Below are positions 38,473-49,053 of a stretch of 64,000 bases of DNA, one piece after another. The position numbers and the translations under genes are program-made. The DNA lies in NCBI GenBank assembly GCA_963812075.1, contig CAWETN010000007.1, forward strand, positions 186,001-250,000. Direction: 5' to 3'. Within the stretch, counting starts at the first letter, position 1, and the number at the start of each line of letters is the position of its first letter. Source of the stretch: JAMXLO01 sp963812075. Lineage in GTDB: Bacteria > Pseudomonadota > Alphaproteobacteria > Acetobacterales > Acetobacteraceae. The notes beneath the pieces are model-generated. The model saw only the letters and a program-made list of their open reading frames with translations. It did not search any database and was not told where the DNA came from.

Positions 38473-40240
38473 ATGTCCGGCCTGTTCCAGGACGACCCGC
38501 AGATCGAGGCGCCCCCGCCGCCGGATGGCCCCAGCCTGTTCGGCGAGCCTGCGCACGCCGCGCCCTACCGGGTGCTCGCCCGCAAGTACCGCCCCACGAG
38601 GTTCGACGACCTGATCGGCCAGGAGACGATGGTGCGCATCCTGCGCAACGCTTTCGCCACCGGCCGGGTCGCGCACGCCTTCATGCTGACCGGCGTGCGC
38701 GGGGTCGGCAAGACCACCACCGCCCGCATCATCGCCCGCGCGCTGAACTGCACCGGCCCGGATGGCCAGGGCGGTCCCACCGCCGACCCGTGCGGCGTGT
38801 GCGCGAACTGCGTGGCGATCCTCGCCGACCGCCACCCGGACGTCGTGGAGATGGACGCCGCCAGTCGCACCGGCGTGGACGACGTGCGCGAGATCATCGA
38901 GGCTACGCGCTACCGCCCGATCCAGGCCCGCGCCAAGGTATTCATCGTCGACGAAGTCCACATGCTGTCGCGCAACGCCTTCAACGCGCTGCTGAAGACG
39001 CTGGAGGAGCCGCCGCCGCACGTGAAGTTCGTGTTCGCCACCACCGAACTGCGCAAGGTGCCGGTCACCGTGCTCTCGCGCTGCCAGCGCTTCGACCTGC
39101 GCCGGGTGCGCATGGCGGAGCTGGCGGCGCATTTCGGCCGCATTGCCGCGCAGGAGAAGGTGCTGGCGGAGCCCGTCGCGCTGGAGGTGATCGCACGCGC
39201 CGCCGACGGTTCGGTGCGCGACGGGCTGTCGCTGCTCGACCAGGCGATCGCCCAGTCCGAGGACGCCGTCACCGAGGCGGCCGTTGTCGCGATGCTGGGC
39301 CTGGCCGACCGCGGCCTGGTGTTCGACCTGATGGACGCGGTGATGTCCGGCCAGCCGCGCCAGGCACTGCAGGTCACCGAGGCGGCGCACGAGCGCGGCG
39401 CCGATCTCGGCATGCTGCTGCAGGACCTGCTGGAGCTGGTCTACACGGTCACCCGGCTGAAGTCGGTGCCGGCGCTGCGCGACAGTCACGACCTGTCCGA
39501 GGCGGAGCGCACCCGCGGCGCCGCCCTGGCCGACCGGCTGTCGGTGCCGGTGCTGGCGCGTGCCTGGCAGATGCTGCTGAAGGGCGTGGCCGAGGTCGAA
39601 ACGGCGCCGGACCGGCGCGCCGCCGCCGAGATGGTGCTGATCCGGCTGTGCCACGTGGCGGAACTGCCGCCGCCCGGCGACCTGGTGCGCCGGCTCTCCG
39701 GCGGTACCGCATCGGGATCCGGTGTGTCAGCGCCCGGACCCTCCGGCGGCGGGGTGCGCGCGGTCGCCGGCGGAGCGCCGGTCGCAGCGCCCTGTCGCGG
39801 CGCCCAGGCTGGCGAGCTTCCGCGACGTGACCGCGCTGGTCGCCGAATGCCGCGAGGCGATGCTGCATGCCCACCTGGTGCATTCGGTGCACGTGGTGCG
39901 CTTCGCCCCGCCGGTGATCGAGCTGCGGCCGCAGCCGGAGGCGCCGAGGGACCTCGCGGCACGGTTGGGCGGGCTGCTGACCGAGGCGACCGGCACGCGC
40001 TGGACGATCGCGCTGTCGACTGCCGCGGGCGAGCCCACGGTGGCGGAGCAGGGCAGCGCCGCCGATGCGGCGCGGCGCGTGGCGGCGGCCGACCACCCGC
40101 TGGTGCGCGCCATCATGGATGCGTTTCCCGGCGCGCGGATCGACACGGTGCACGACACCGCCGCCGACGCCTATGGTCTGCCGGTGGCCGACGTGGCGGA
40201 CGCTGAACCCTCCGAGGACGAGATGGAGCTCGACGAATGA
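38473..40240 (+). CDS. dnaX: DNA polymerase III subunit gamma/tau (frameshifted near 39793)
   Basis: The clamp-loader ATPase has a repaired length of 588 residues. Landmarks are YRPTRFDDLIGQETMVRIL, Walker A GVRGVGKTT, the zinc cysteines (CTGP, CGVCANC), Walker B VFIVDEVHML, sensor ATTELRKVPVTVLSRCQRFDL and the SVRDGLSLLDQAI box. A one-base insertion in the Pro/Gly-rich linker near 39793 shifts the frame; the other frame gives the tau C-terminal domain (RLASFRDVTALVAECREAML onwards) and a stop overlapping the next gene. ATG at 38473 is chosen over an earlier one that adds a low-complexity leader. Confidence 0.9.
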
Positions 40241-40560
40241 AGAACCTCTCCGGGCTGATGAAGCAGGCCCAGCAGATGCAGACCAAGATGGCCGAGATGC
40301 AGGCGAAGCTGGAGGGCATGGAGATCGACGGCGAGGCCGGCGCCGGCCTGGTGAAGGTCACGCTCAACGGCAAGGGCGACCTGCGGCGGATCAAGGTGGA
40401 CCCGAAGGTGATCGACCCGGCGGATGCCGAGATGCTGGAGGACCTGATCGTGGCGGCCCATGCTGCCGCACGGCAGAAGCTGGAGGTCGCGGCGGCGGAG
40501 GAGATGCAGAAGGTGACCGGCGGCCTGCAACTGCCGCCGGGGATGAAGCTGCCGTTCTGA
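40237..40560 (+). CDS. YbaB/EbfC nucleoid-associated protein
   Basis: The 107-residue DNA-binding protein of the YbaB family shows LSGLMKQAQQMQTKMAEMQ, VKVTLNGKGDLRRIKVDP, LEDLIVAAHAAARQK and the ending GGLQLPPGMKLPF. It lies between dnaX and recR, the usual place. It overlaps the dnaX stop by 4 bases, which also supports the repaired dnaX end. Confidence 0.94.
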   Translation: MKNLSGLMKQAQQMQTKMAEMQAKLEGMEIDGEAGAGLVKVTLNGKGDLRRIKVDPKVIDPADAEMLEDLIVAAHAAARQKLEVAAAEEMQKVTGGLQLPPGMKLPF

Positions 40561-40605
40561 CGGTGGCGCATGCCCCGATGAACTGAGCCCTTCGACCTCG
40601 CGTCC

Positions 40606-41199
40606 ATGGGTGGCCCCGAGATCGACAAGCTGATCAGCCTGCTGGCCAGGCTGCCGGGCATGGGTCCGCGCAGTGCACGGCGGGCGGCACTGAAGCTGCT
40701 GCAGCAGCCGGAGGCGCGCATGCTGCCGCTCGCCTCGGCCCTGGCCGAGGCGGCGCGCGCGGTGCGGCCGTGCCAGCTGTGCGGCAACCTCGACAGCCGC
40801 GACCCTTGCTCGATCTGCACCGACCCGCAGCGTGATCGCGCGCTGATCTGCGTGGTGGAGGGTGTGGGCGACCTCTGGGCGCTGGAGCGCGCCGCGGTGC
40901 ATCGCGGCCTGTACCACGTGCTGGGCGGCACGCTCTCGGCCCTGTCGGGGGTCGGACCGGAGGACCTGAACCTCCCGTCGCTGCTGACGCGCGTGGCCGA
41001 GGGTGGGGTGACCGAGGTGATCCTCGCGCTCGGTGCCACGGTCGACGGCGCCACCACCGCGCACTGGCTCACCGATCGGCTGAAGCCGCTGGGCGTCGCC
41101 GTCACGCGCGTCGCCCAGGGCGTGCCGATCGGCGGAGCGCTCGACGTGCTGGACGACGGCACGCTGGCCGCGGCCCTGCGGGCGCGCCGGCCGTCGTGA
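40606..41199 (+). CDS. recR: Recombination mediator RecR
   Basis: The 197-residue RecFOR pathway protein has an N-terminal helix-hairpin-helix (LLARLPGMGPRSARRAALKLL), a C4 zinc finger (CQLCGNLDSRDPCSIC) and a Toprim domain (ALICVVEGVGDLWALERA, YHVLGGTLSALSGVGPEDL, EVILALGATVDGATTAHWL). The length is normal. Confidence 0.95.
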   Translation: MGGPEIDKLISLLARLPGMGPRSARRAALKLLQQPEARMLPLASALAEAARAVRPCQLCGNLDSRDPCSICTDPQRDRALICVVEGVGDLWALERAAVHRGLYHVLGGTLSALSGVGPEDLNLPSLLTRVAEGGVTEVILALGATVDGATTAHWLTDRLKPLGVAVTRVAQGVPIGGALDVLDDGTLAAALRARRPS

Positions 41200-42759
41200 C
41201 CCTGGCGCGCCGCGACCTGATCCATCTGGTCGGCCGGGCAGGCGGGGCGGCGGCGGCCTACGCCACCATGGCGGCGATGGGCCTCCTGGCGGTACCCGAG
41301 GCCTATGCCGGCCCGCCCCCCCTGCCGCCCGGTCGAGGCCGCCGCATCGTCATCATCGGCGCCGGGATCGCGGGAATGGTGCTCGCCCTGGAACTGCGCA
41401 AGGCCGGCTACGCCCCGCTGGTCCTGGAGGCGCGTACCCGGCCGGGGGGGCGCAACTGGACGTTGCGCGCCGGCGACACCGTCCACGAGATCGACAGCGT
41501 GCAGCGTGTGCGCCTGGGACCGCGCCGCCCACATGTATTTCAACCCGGGCCCGGCGCGGCTGCCGTACCACCACCAGGGCATCCTGTCGTACTGCCGCGA
41601 GCTCGGCGTGCCGCTCGAGGTGATGAGCAACGACAACCGCGGCGCCTTGCTGCACAGCGACGCCGCCTTCGCAGGCCGGCCGCAACGCAATCGGCAGGTG
41701 GTGAATGACATACGTGGATACGTTGCCGAACTGGCGGCGAAAGCGCTGGACCATGACGCACTGACCGAGGCGGTGACCACGGAGGACAAGGACCGCGTCC
41801 GCGCCATGCTGCGCAGCTTCGGCGCGCTGGACCGCGACCTGACTTACCACGGCTCGCCCCGCGCCGGTTACGCGGTGCCGCCGGGCGGTGGCACGCAGGC
41901 GGGAAGGGTCAGTCAGCCGCTGGATCTGCGCGCGATCCTCAATTCCGGCTTCTGGCAATTCCAGAGCAACTTCGGCGAAGGCTGGCACCAGGCGGCGACC
42001 ATGATGCAGCCGGTCGGCGGCATGGGCCGCATCGGCGAGGCCTTCGGTCGCCGGCTCGGCGGCACGATCACCTACGGCGCCGAGGTCCGTGCCCTCCGCC
42101 GGGTCGGCGACGATGCGCGCGTCGTCGTGCGGGACGCCCGGACCGGGCGCGAGCGTGCCTTCGACGCGCCGCTGGTGGTGGTCACCGTCCCGCTCCCGGT
42201 GCTGCGCGCGATCCCGGCGGATTTCCGCCCGGATATCCGCCGTGCAATGGAGGCGGTCGACTACATCCCCGCGGTCAAGGTCGCCTTCCAGGCCGAGAGG
42301 CGCTTCTGGGAACTGGACGACGCAATCTATGGCGGCATCTCGTGGACCGGCCGCGACATCACCCAGGTCTGGTATCCGTCGGCCGGCATCCACCAGCGGA
42401 AGGGGATCCTGGTCGGCGCCTATATCTGGACCGACGATCTTGGCCTGAAATTCGCCGCCATGACCCCCGCCGACCGCCTGGAGGCTGCACTGTCTGACGG
42501 CGAGGCGCTGCATCCCGACAGTCGCCGTCATCTGGCCAAGGGAGTGTCCGTCGCCTGGACGAACATCCCGTTCAGCGGCGCGGGCTGGGCGGAGTGGAGC
42601 AGCGCCGCCCGCACCAGCCATTACCCGACGCTGCTGAACGGCGACGGCCCGTTCCTGTTCGCCGGCGAGCACATGTCCTACGTGACCGGCTGGCAGGAGG
42701 GTGCCGTGCGGTCGGCCCATTACGCGCTGCGCCAGATCGCCGACCGCCTGTCCCGGTAA
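41196..42759 (+). CDS. Flavin monoamine oxidase (frameshifted near 41510)
   Basis: An FAD-dependent amine or amino acid oxidase with a repaired length of 520 residues. The twin-arginine-like leader RRDLIHLVGRAGG suggests export. The FAD dinucleotide motif is IVIIGAGIAGMVLALELRKAGY, then LEARTRPGGRNWTLR; the C-terminal flavin motif is FLFAGEHMSYVTGWQEGAVRSA. One extra base near 41510, just before CAWDRAAHMYFN, breaks the frame. GTG at 41196 overlaps the recR stop. Substrate unknown. Confidence 0.85.
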
Positions 42760-42767
42760 GCGGGCCG

Positions 42768-43010
42768 TCAGAACTCGACGGTCACCGTTCGAACGTTGGT
42801 GGTAGGGTCGTGCGATAACCGGATGGTGGGCCGTGGGGCGGCCACCGCCGATGGCGCACAGCCGGGCCGCTGCGGCGCGATGGTGCAGGACCCGACGACC
42901 GTGGCGCCGACACCGAAGCTGGTCGAATTGCTGCCGGCGCTCGCCGACAGCGCGAACGCCAGCGCCACGATGAGCAGCAGCGCACTCGGAAGCCTCGCAC
43001 GCCGCCTCAT
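42768..43010 (-). CDS. Short spore-coat-U-like exported protein
   Basis: The 80-residue product has a signal peptide (PSALLLIVALAFALSASA) and a mature start like spore coat U pilins (TSFGVGATVVGSCTIA). It ends after about 50 mature residues, much shorter than the 140-170 of the family. It closes the pilus cluster and may be a degenerate or tip subunit. ATG at 43088 has a better ribosome site but gives an unusually long basic leader. Confidence 0.55.
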   Translation of the reverse strand: MRRRARLPSALLLIVALAFALSASAGSNSTSFGVGATVVGSCTIAPQRPGCAPSAVAAPRPTIRLSHDPTTNVRTVTVEF

Positions 43011-43258
43011 CGGAGGCGGTCCGCGCGGAGCGCATCGGCCGGGAGTGCCTGCGGTTCCCGGAAGGGTCCGGGTCAATTCGCCACGCATGACGGCTTTTCT
43101 CCGCCTGGGGAGCAAAGCCGTCCTGGCAAGGCGTGGTTGCGGCGGCGGCGAAGCCTGCCGACCATCTGAGCTTGGACCCCCATTGTGCCTGGAAGTTGTT
43201 GCTCGATGGTTGCGAAGGCCAGGGATTTCCCAGCCGCCGCACGCGATCGTGGCTCAGG

Positions 43259-43699
43259 TCAGAAGGTGACGGTCACCAGGATCGTGTCGCTGTAGGTCCC
43301 GGGCCGCGCCGCCTGGCGGGCCGTGATCCGGCCGAAGACGGTATGCGTCCTGCGGCAGAACAGGCAGGGAGCAGCGACCGTCGATGTGCCGCCTGTGCCA
43401 TCGCCCCAGACCGTGGCATGCGCCGCATCAGAGTACAGCTGGTAGAGCAGAAAGGCGCCGGCGCTCGCCATGCGGCGGTTGGCGAAGTTGCCGCCGCCAT
43501 TGATGCCGGCATTCAGCGCGATCGTGTACCCGTTGAAGGCACAGGCGATTGTCACGTTGCCGGTATTGTCCGTCGGTGTGGCGGCGAACGGCAGGTAGGT
43601 GCCGAAGGCGATCGGCGTGGCAGTGACGGTGCACTGGGCGCCGGCGACGGCTGGCGCCAGCAGGACGAGCCCGACAAGCGCTGCGGCCAGCCCGGTCAT
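43259..43699 (-). CDS. Spore coat U domain pilin, probable tip subunit
   Basis: The 146-residue exported SCPU-domain protein (the Csu pilin fold) has a signal peptide ending at GAQ. Landmarks are CTVTATPIAFGTYLPF, NVTIACAFNGYTIALNAG, RRMASAGAFLLYQLYSD and the donor-like ending GTYSDTILVTVTF. It overlaps the repaired usher end, as expected for the last gene of a csu-type operon. Confidence 0.85.
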   Translation of the reverse strand: MTGLAAALVGLVLLAPAVAGAQCTVTATPIAFGTYLPFAATPTDNTGNVTIACAFNGYTIALNAGINGGGNFANRRMASAGAFLLYQLYSDAAHATVWGDGTGGTSTVAAPCLFCRRTHTVFGRITARQAARPGTYSDTILVTVTF

Positions 43700-46121
43700 T
43701 GCTGAAGCTGGCAGCGCAGAGGGCCGATGTTCGGGATTTCGCCGGTCGCCGGATGATACGCGAAGGTGGCGGCGCAGCGCCGGCCGTCCGGCAGCTGTAC
43801 GGTCACCCGGTTGTTCTGCGGGGTGAGGTCTTCGACGAAGGCCGCTCCGTCATAGCCCACCGGCACGGTGACGCCGGTCGCCGCCAGGGTGGCGGTGCTG
43901 CCGACCTTGATCGGCGCGCCCGCTTCGTCCACCAGCCGCAGCAAGGCGCCATGGCTGGTCTTGATCGGGAAGCGGACAACGACGCCCGAACGGTCCTGCG
44001 GTTTCACGTCGCGCCCGGTGTACGGGACCGTGGCATCCACCGGCACGTCGGTCGGCTCGATGGCGACGTGGTTCACGTCGAACGACCGCAGGTCCGGCAC
44101 CAGCAGCCGGCCTGCCGCGTCCGTGCGGCCGACCTCGCGGTTCTCGTCGTAGACCCGCACGTTGCCGACCCCGGCGGTGTCCACCACGGCGAAGCTGTCA
44201 TTGATCGCGTTGGAGGCAAACAGCCCGCCATCGACATAGATAGCGCTCCCTGCACCCCGGCGCGGACGGAGGTCTGCCGGTTGACGTGATCGGCACCCGC
44301 CGAGACCAGCGCCCAGGGCGACTTGTATTCCACCTCGGCGAAGGCGTGGGTCGGGTTTCCAGCCGCGCCGAACACCTGATAGCCCCAGTCGCCGACATCC
44401 ACCGCCGACTGCACGGCCTGCGCCTGCGCATAGTTGCCCGATCCGCCGCCAGCGCTGGCACTCGCGGAGCTGCGGCGGCCGAGGGGAATCGTCAGGCCGA
44501 ACAGCACGCCGCTGGCCCCGCCGCTGGCGAAGTCGCGAAATCCCGTGGCGTAGAACGACAGCGTGCCGACCTGCAGCGAATAGCTGGCGGTGAGGATGTG
44601 CGCCTGCTGGGCGGGGCGAAAGGTGCCGACGGTGCCGCGCACCGTTATCGTGCCGACGGCCAGCGACGTGCTGGTCGAGAAGAAGCTGCCGGGAGGCGCC
44701 ACGAACTTGATCGGTGTCGGGGCGGAGTCGCGGTCGATGCCGACATAGGCGATGCCGAGGGAGCCGAACCGGCCCAGCGAAGCGCCGGCGTTAGCGGTGA
44801 TCTGCCGGCGCGGCACGGGATCGCCGTTCATCGCCGCGATGTCGCGGAAACTGCGGTCCGCGAACGTCGCCGATGCACCGAGGCTGAAGGTCGGCCCGAT
44901 GCGCTGCGCGCCGATCGAGACCTGCGCTCCGGCGCGTCCGCCGCTGCTGCTACCGGCAGCGGCGAGATCCGCCACGCCCAGGTTGAACAGGTTCGCCACC
45001 AGTCCGCCGCCGGCCATGAACTGACCGGCGGTCCCTTCGGCATGCGCCTCGACGGTCAGGTTGTCCGTCAGTCCGCGGCGCCAGGTCGCCGCGGCGGCGA
45101 CATTGCCGTAGTCGTTGCTGAGAAAGCCGAAATTGCTGCGCACCGCACCGGCCTCGAACGAGTAGGTCTGCAGGCCGGCAGCGAGCAGGTCGGAGCTGGC
45201 GTAGAACGGCAGGGTCGTGGTGATCTGGCGCCCCGCCGCGTCGCTGACCGTCATCGCCACGGTGCCGGCGCCGGTGACCACCGGGAGCTGGGCGATCTGG
45301 AACGGGCCTGGCTGCACCTGGCGCGACAGGAACTGCGTGCCGTTCACCAGCACGTCCACGGTGGACGGCACCGCCACCGAACTGCCGACCGAGGGGAGCG
45401 GGAACGTCACCAGGTCGGGCCGCATCGAGAAGTCGGAGGTGACCTGCCCGCCGCCGATACGAACCGGGCGGGTCCAGCCGAGCCCGCCGGTGATCACGTC
45501 GCCCAGGCGATAGCGGCGCATGGTGTCGGGATCGGAATACACGTAGGTGCTGTCGAGGCGGATCGCCGCGTAGCTGCCCGAACCGCCCTGGTTGGCGCCG
45601 AGATAGACCAGGGCGCCGGACGACATGACCCCCCACGGCGAGAAGCCGCGCATGTCGAACAGCCCGCTGCCGACGTTCTGGCCTCCGGTCGAGGTGCCGG
45701 TGATGTCGTAATTGAGCGTGAGCCCCGTTCCGCTCTCGATCTGCCCGGCGCCGGCGGCGCCGCCCCGGATGAGGGTCGGCAGCAGCCGGTCGTCGCCTGC
45801 GGTGAGATTGAGCGCCTGCGTCGCCTGATCGAGCCGCACCGTCACGCCCGGGAGGTCCGACAGCGCTACCAGACCGTCCGTTGTGGCAGGTGCGGCGTTG
45901 GGAACCCGCACGCCGAGCTCGGTCAGTTCGCCGCGGGTGGCGAACAGCGCGCCGTCGCGCAGAGTGAATTCGCCCACCTTGCCGCTGTCGTAGCCATTGA
46001 CCACCACCTCGAGCAGCAGTCGCTGATCGGCGGTCGCCCAGGCGGCGGACGGGTCCGGAAGGCAACCGGCAAGGACGACGATGCGGATCGCCGCCGCGCA
46101 CAGGTTGTCACGGACCGGCAA
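43696..46121 (-). CDS. Outer-membrane usher of Csu-like pilus (frameshifted near 44243)
   Basis: The repaired length is 808 residues. An N-terminal usher domain (LLLEVVVNGYDSGKVGEFTLRDG), the beta-barrel with SGALVYLGANQGGSGSYAAIRLDS and VDVLVNGTQFLSRQVQPGPF, and C-terminal plug/CTD sequence (YDENREVGRTDAAGRLLVPD, RCAATFAYHPATGEIPNIGP) identify a SCPU-type fimbrial usher. One missing base near 44243 breaks the frame between GVQGAL and YVDGGLFASNAIND. The start is TTG at 46121, overlapping the chaperone stop by 14 bases; no better start exists. Confidence 0.86.
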
Positions 46122-46863
46122 CTATGGCGACCGGCTGATCGACGGGCGCGGCGTCGGCATGGGCGGTCAGATGCATGCTCGCGCCGGGGGACGGAAGGCC
46201 GGGAGACAGGATGCGCCAGCGACGGGTGGCACCCGCCAGGACGTACGGGGAGGCGCCGCTCTCGACCTTCACGGCAGCGCCGCCGGTCTGCGACAGCGCG
46301 ATATCGCGGACCGCCTCGTGATGGGTGCCGTCGTTGACCGCGACAAGGCTCGCCTGCCGGCCGCTGTTCTCGATCCGCCACTGCAGATGCGGGGCGACCC
46401 GCGTCGGCGGCTGGGCGAAGACGGGGATGGACAGGCGCAGCGCGATGCGCACGGTGCCGGGTGCCGCCGGCGGCGGAATCTGGTCGAACAGGATGCGGTA
46501 GGTCGCCTCCTGCGCCTGCGCGGGACGCCGCAGGACCAGGCGCACGACCTGGGTGCCGCCGGGGGGGATTGTCCCGAGCGGCGGGCTCGCCAGCAACTCG
46601 TCGGTAGCCGCAAGCTGGTCCTCTCCGCCCGGCTGTTTCCAGGCGAAGGAGCGGACCTGGAAGGACGTCTCGCTGTCGCCCTGGTTGATCACCGTCACCG
46701 CCGCCGCCATCTGGCCGGGCGGCAGATCGATGGACACGGGCAGGACGGTCAGTCCCTGCGCCTGTGCCGCACCGATCGCGACGGCAGCCCAGATGGCTGC
46801 CGCGAGACAGCGGAGCGCAGCTCCCGGCGGGCCGCGCCTCTTGGGCAGTTGCCGATTCTGCAA
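46108..46863 (-). CDS. Periplasmic pilus chaperone (PapD-like)
   Basis: The 251-residue two-domain Ig-like chaperone shows VLPVSIDLPPGQMAAAVTVINQGDS, FQVRSFAWKQ, ASPPLGTIPPGGTQVVRLVLRRP and YRILFDQIPPP. The start is TTG at 46863: GGAGGAGG lies 6 bases before it and the signal peptide (LRCLAAAIWAAVAIGAAQA) follows. The longer open frame would put the leader inside the pilin gene. Confidence 0.85.
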   Translation of the reverse strand: MQNRQLPKRRGPPGAALRCLAAAIWAAVAIGAAQAQGLTVLPVSIDLPPGQMAAAVTVINQGDSETSFQVRSFAWKQPGGEDQLAATDELLASPPLGTIPPGGTQVVRLVLRRPAQAQEATYRILFDQIPPPAAPGTVRIALRLSIPVFAQPPTRVAPHLQWRIENSGRQASLVAVNDGTHHEAVRDIALSQTGGAAVKVESGASPYVLAGATRRWRILSPGLPSPGASMHLTAHADAAPVDQPVAIVAGP

Positions 46864-46960
46864 CGAACGCCTCCTCCGGTTCTGGTTGCGTCGGCGCCCG
46901 TCCTGAAGGCAGCGATTGGCCGCCTGCAGGAAAGCCTGGGGGCCGTGGCGGCAGGAAATG

Positions 46961-47470
46961 TCAGTAGGTGATGGTGGCGGTGATGGTGTCCGCATAGCCG
47001 CCGGGCACCGGGAAGGCGTTGGCCGGAATGCGGCCGAACACGGTCAGGGTCTGTGCGCTGCCGTTGCCGGTGCCGGTCTGCGTATCGGCGCCCACCGTGT
47101 TGCCCCAGTTCTGCGTGCGCGCGGCGTCGCGGAACAGGGCATAGCCGAGTGTGGCACCGGCCGGCCCGACCATCTTGCGGGCGTTCACCGTGGCACCCGT
47201 CGAGGTGCCGGCGTCGAGGCCGACATTGTACGGCGTGGTGTTGGTGCAGGTCACCGAAATGCTGGACGTGGCGTCGGTCTGCGTGCCGGTGTAGTTGCCG
47301 AACGGGAGAGGATTGGCGTTGATCAGGCAGGTGGCCACGACGGTGGCGGTGACCTGGAACGTCGTGTTCGCGGTCGCCGCCACCGCTTGTGTCAATGGCG
47401 CCGCCACCGCCAGCGCCCCAAGCAGAGCACAGCCGGTTGCAAGCCGCTTTTTCGTCAGTACGAGCATCAT
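46961..47470 (-). CDS. Spore coat U domain major pilin
   Basis: The 169-residue exported protein is the first gene of the Csu-like cluster. It has a signal peptide (RLATGCALLGALAVAAP) and an SCPU domain from TTFQVTATVVATCLINANPL to GYADTITATITY, with the conserved C-terminal strand. GGAAGG precedes the double ATG. The gene order pilin-chaperone-usher-tip matches archaic chaperone-usher pili. Confidence 0.87.
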   Translation of the reverse strand: MMLVLTKKRLATGCALLGALAVAAPLTQAVAATANTTFQVTATVVATCLINANPLPFGNYTGTQTDATSSISVTCTNTTPYNVGLDAGTSTGATVNARKMVGPAGATLGYALFRDAARTQNWGNTVGADTQTGTGNGSAQTLTVFGRIPANAFPVPGGYADTITATITY

Positions 47471-47658
47471 GGAGCGCCTTCCGTTTTAGCAGGCCGCACC
47501 GCGCAACCGCGCACGGGCGTGGGTTCCATGTACCCAAAAGAAGTTAGAGAAACGTTGACCAGGACCGACTAAGGCGCGTCTCTGGCAGAGAAAAGCCAAC
47601 GACCTGCCGTCAATGCGCTAGTTCTAGCCGTTAGAATAAAGAACGTGCCGGAGTTGAG

Positions 47659-49053
47659 CTACGCGTCCGGCCGGCGCTCGCGCGTTCCTGCCGCCTGCTC
47701 GAAATGGTGCCCGACGCGCAGCACCGTGGCATCGCCCCAGGCCGGCCCGATGATCTCCACCCCGAGCGGCAGCCCGGCGTTGCTGAAGCCCCCGCACACC
47801 ACCATCGACGGCACCGCCGCGACATTCGCCACCGTGGTGAGCAGCGGCCGGGAAAATCCGTCGTCGGGCCGCTGCTCGGTCAGCAGCGGCGGCGTGCCTT
47901 GGGTCGGCGCGGCAAGCAGCACGTCGAAGCGTTCGAACGCCTTCGCCGTGGCGGCGATGAGGTCGGTGCGGCGGCGCTGTGCGGCGATGTAGTCGGCCGC
48001 GCGGACCAGTGCGCCGGCCAGCACGCGGACCCGGAACACCCGGGAATAGTCGGACAGCCGCGTCTTGATAGTGGCCTCATGCAGCGCATAGGCTTCAGCC
48101 GAGATGATCACCCGGCCGACCGCGTTGTACTCCTGCACCGGGGGCAGCGTGGCGTCCTCCACGCGGCACCCCAGGCTGCGCAGGGCCGCCGCCGCCCGGC
48201 CCATGGTCTGCAGCATCTCGGGCGAGGCGGGCACGTCGTGCTCGTAGAATCGGCGCAGCAGCCCCACGCGCAGGCCGCGCAGCGGTGCGGCGATGGCGGC
48301 AGCATAGGAGACCTGTGGGCCGGGCACCGAGGCAGGATCCGCCGGATCGTGTCCGGCCAGGGCATCGAGCAGGATCGCGCAGTCCTGCGCCGTCCATGCC
48401 ATCGGACCGGCGGTGTCCAGGCTTGGCGCCAGCGGGATCACGCCGCGGCGCGACACCAGGCCCGGGGTCGGCTTGAGGCCGGCGATGCCGCAATAGGCGG
48501 CCGGCAGCCGGATCGACCCCCCTGTGTCCGAGCCGAGCGCGCCCAGCGCCAGCCCGGCAGCCACCGCCGCCCCCGAGCCGGAACTGGAGCCACCGGTGAA
48601 GCGGCGCGGGTCCCACGGATTGCGCGCCGGCGGCCAGGGCAGGTCGAACGCCGGCCCGCCGATGGCGAACTCGTGCGTCGCCAGCTTGCCCAGCATCACG
48701 GCACCCTCGGCGTGCAGCCGGCGCACCGTCTCGGCGTCCTGCTTCGGAACGTTGTCGGCCAGGATGCGCGACTGTGCCGTGGTGGCCACGCCCGCGGTCT
48801 CGTAGATGTCCTTGTAGGCGAGCGGGATGCCCAGCAGCGGTCCGCGCTTGCCGGCCATCACCGCCCGCTCCGCGGCGCGCGCCGCGGCAAGCGCCTGGCG
48901 CTCGGTGACCAGCAGGTAAGCGCCCAGCTCCGGATTCCTGACCTCGATGCGGGCCAGCATGTGTTTGACCAGATCCACGGGAGACAACCGCTTCGCGGCG
49001 ATCAACCGGCCGGCTTCGGCGATGGTGAGGAAAGGCGGAACCGGAGCCGTCAT
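47659..49053 (-). CDS. Amidase (amidase-signature family)
   Basis: The 464-residue Ser-cisSer-Lys hydrolase has the catalytic Lys in LAYKDI and the signature RFTGGSSSGSGAAVAAGLA with GSDTGGSIRLPAAYCGIAGLKPT. It resembles AtzE/GatA-like amidases. It overlaps the AtzG-like gene ahead of it by 4 bases; in known AtzE-AtzG pairs the small protein stabilises the hydrolase, so the same is likely here. Confidence 0.9.
   Translation of the reverse strand: MTAPVPPFLTIAEAGRLIAAKRLSPVDLVKHMLARIEVRNPELGAYLLVTERQALAAARAAERAVMAGKRGPLLGIPLAYKDIYETAGVATTAQSRILADNVPKQDAETVRRLHAEGAVMLGKLATHEFAIGGPAFDLPWPPARNPWDPRRFTGGSSSGSGAAVAAGLALGALGSDTGGSIRLPAAYCGIAGLKPTPGLVSRRGVIPLAPSLDTAGPMAWTAQDCAILLDALAGHDPADPASVPGPQVSYAAAIAAPLRGLRVGLLRRFYEHDVPASPEMLQTMGRAAAALRSLGCRVEDATLPPVQEYNAVGRVIISAEAYALHEATIKTRLSDYSRVFRVRVLAGALVRAADYIAAQRRRTDLIAATAKAFERFDVLLAAPTQGTPPLLTEQRPDDGFSRPLLTTVANVAAVPSMVVCGGFSNAGLPLGVEIIGPAWGDATVLRVGHHFEQAAGTRERRPDA

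Noticed and set aside
38184..38474. 96-codon minus-strand frame over the SRP RNA
   Set aside because: It covers a strongly conserved structural RNA and has no ribosome site or similarity.
37678..39654. 658-codon open frame on the minus strand
   Set aside because: Antisense to msrQ, the SRP RNA and dnaX; low-complexity composition and no motif.
39760..39810. Programmed frameshift signal in dnaX
   Set aside because: No slippery heptamer, A-run or obvious downstream pseudoknot was found, and the shift direction is +1, unlike the -1 event in E. coli.
44286..46337. 683-codon open frame on the plus strand
   Set aside because: Antisense to the usher and chaperone genes, which have recognisable domains.
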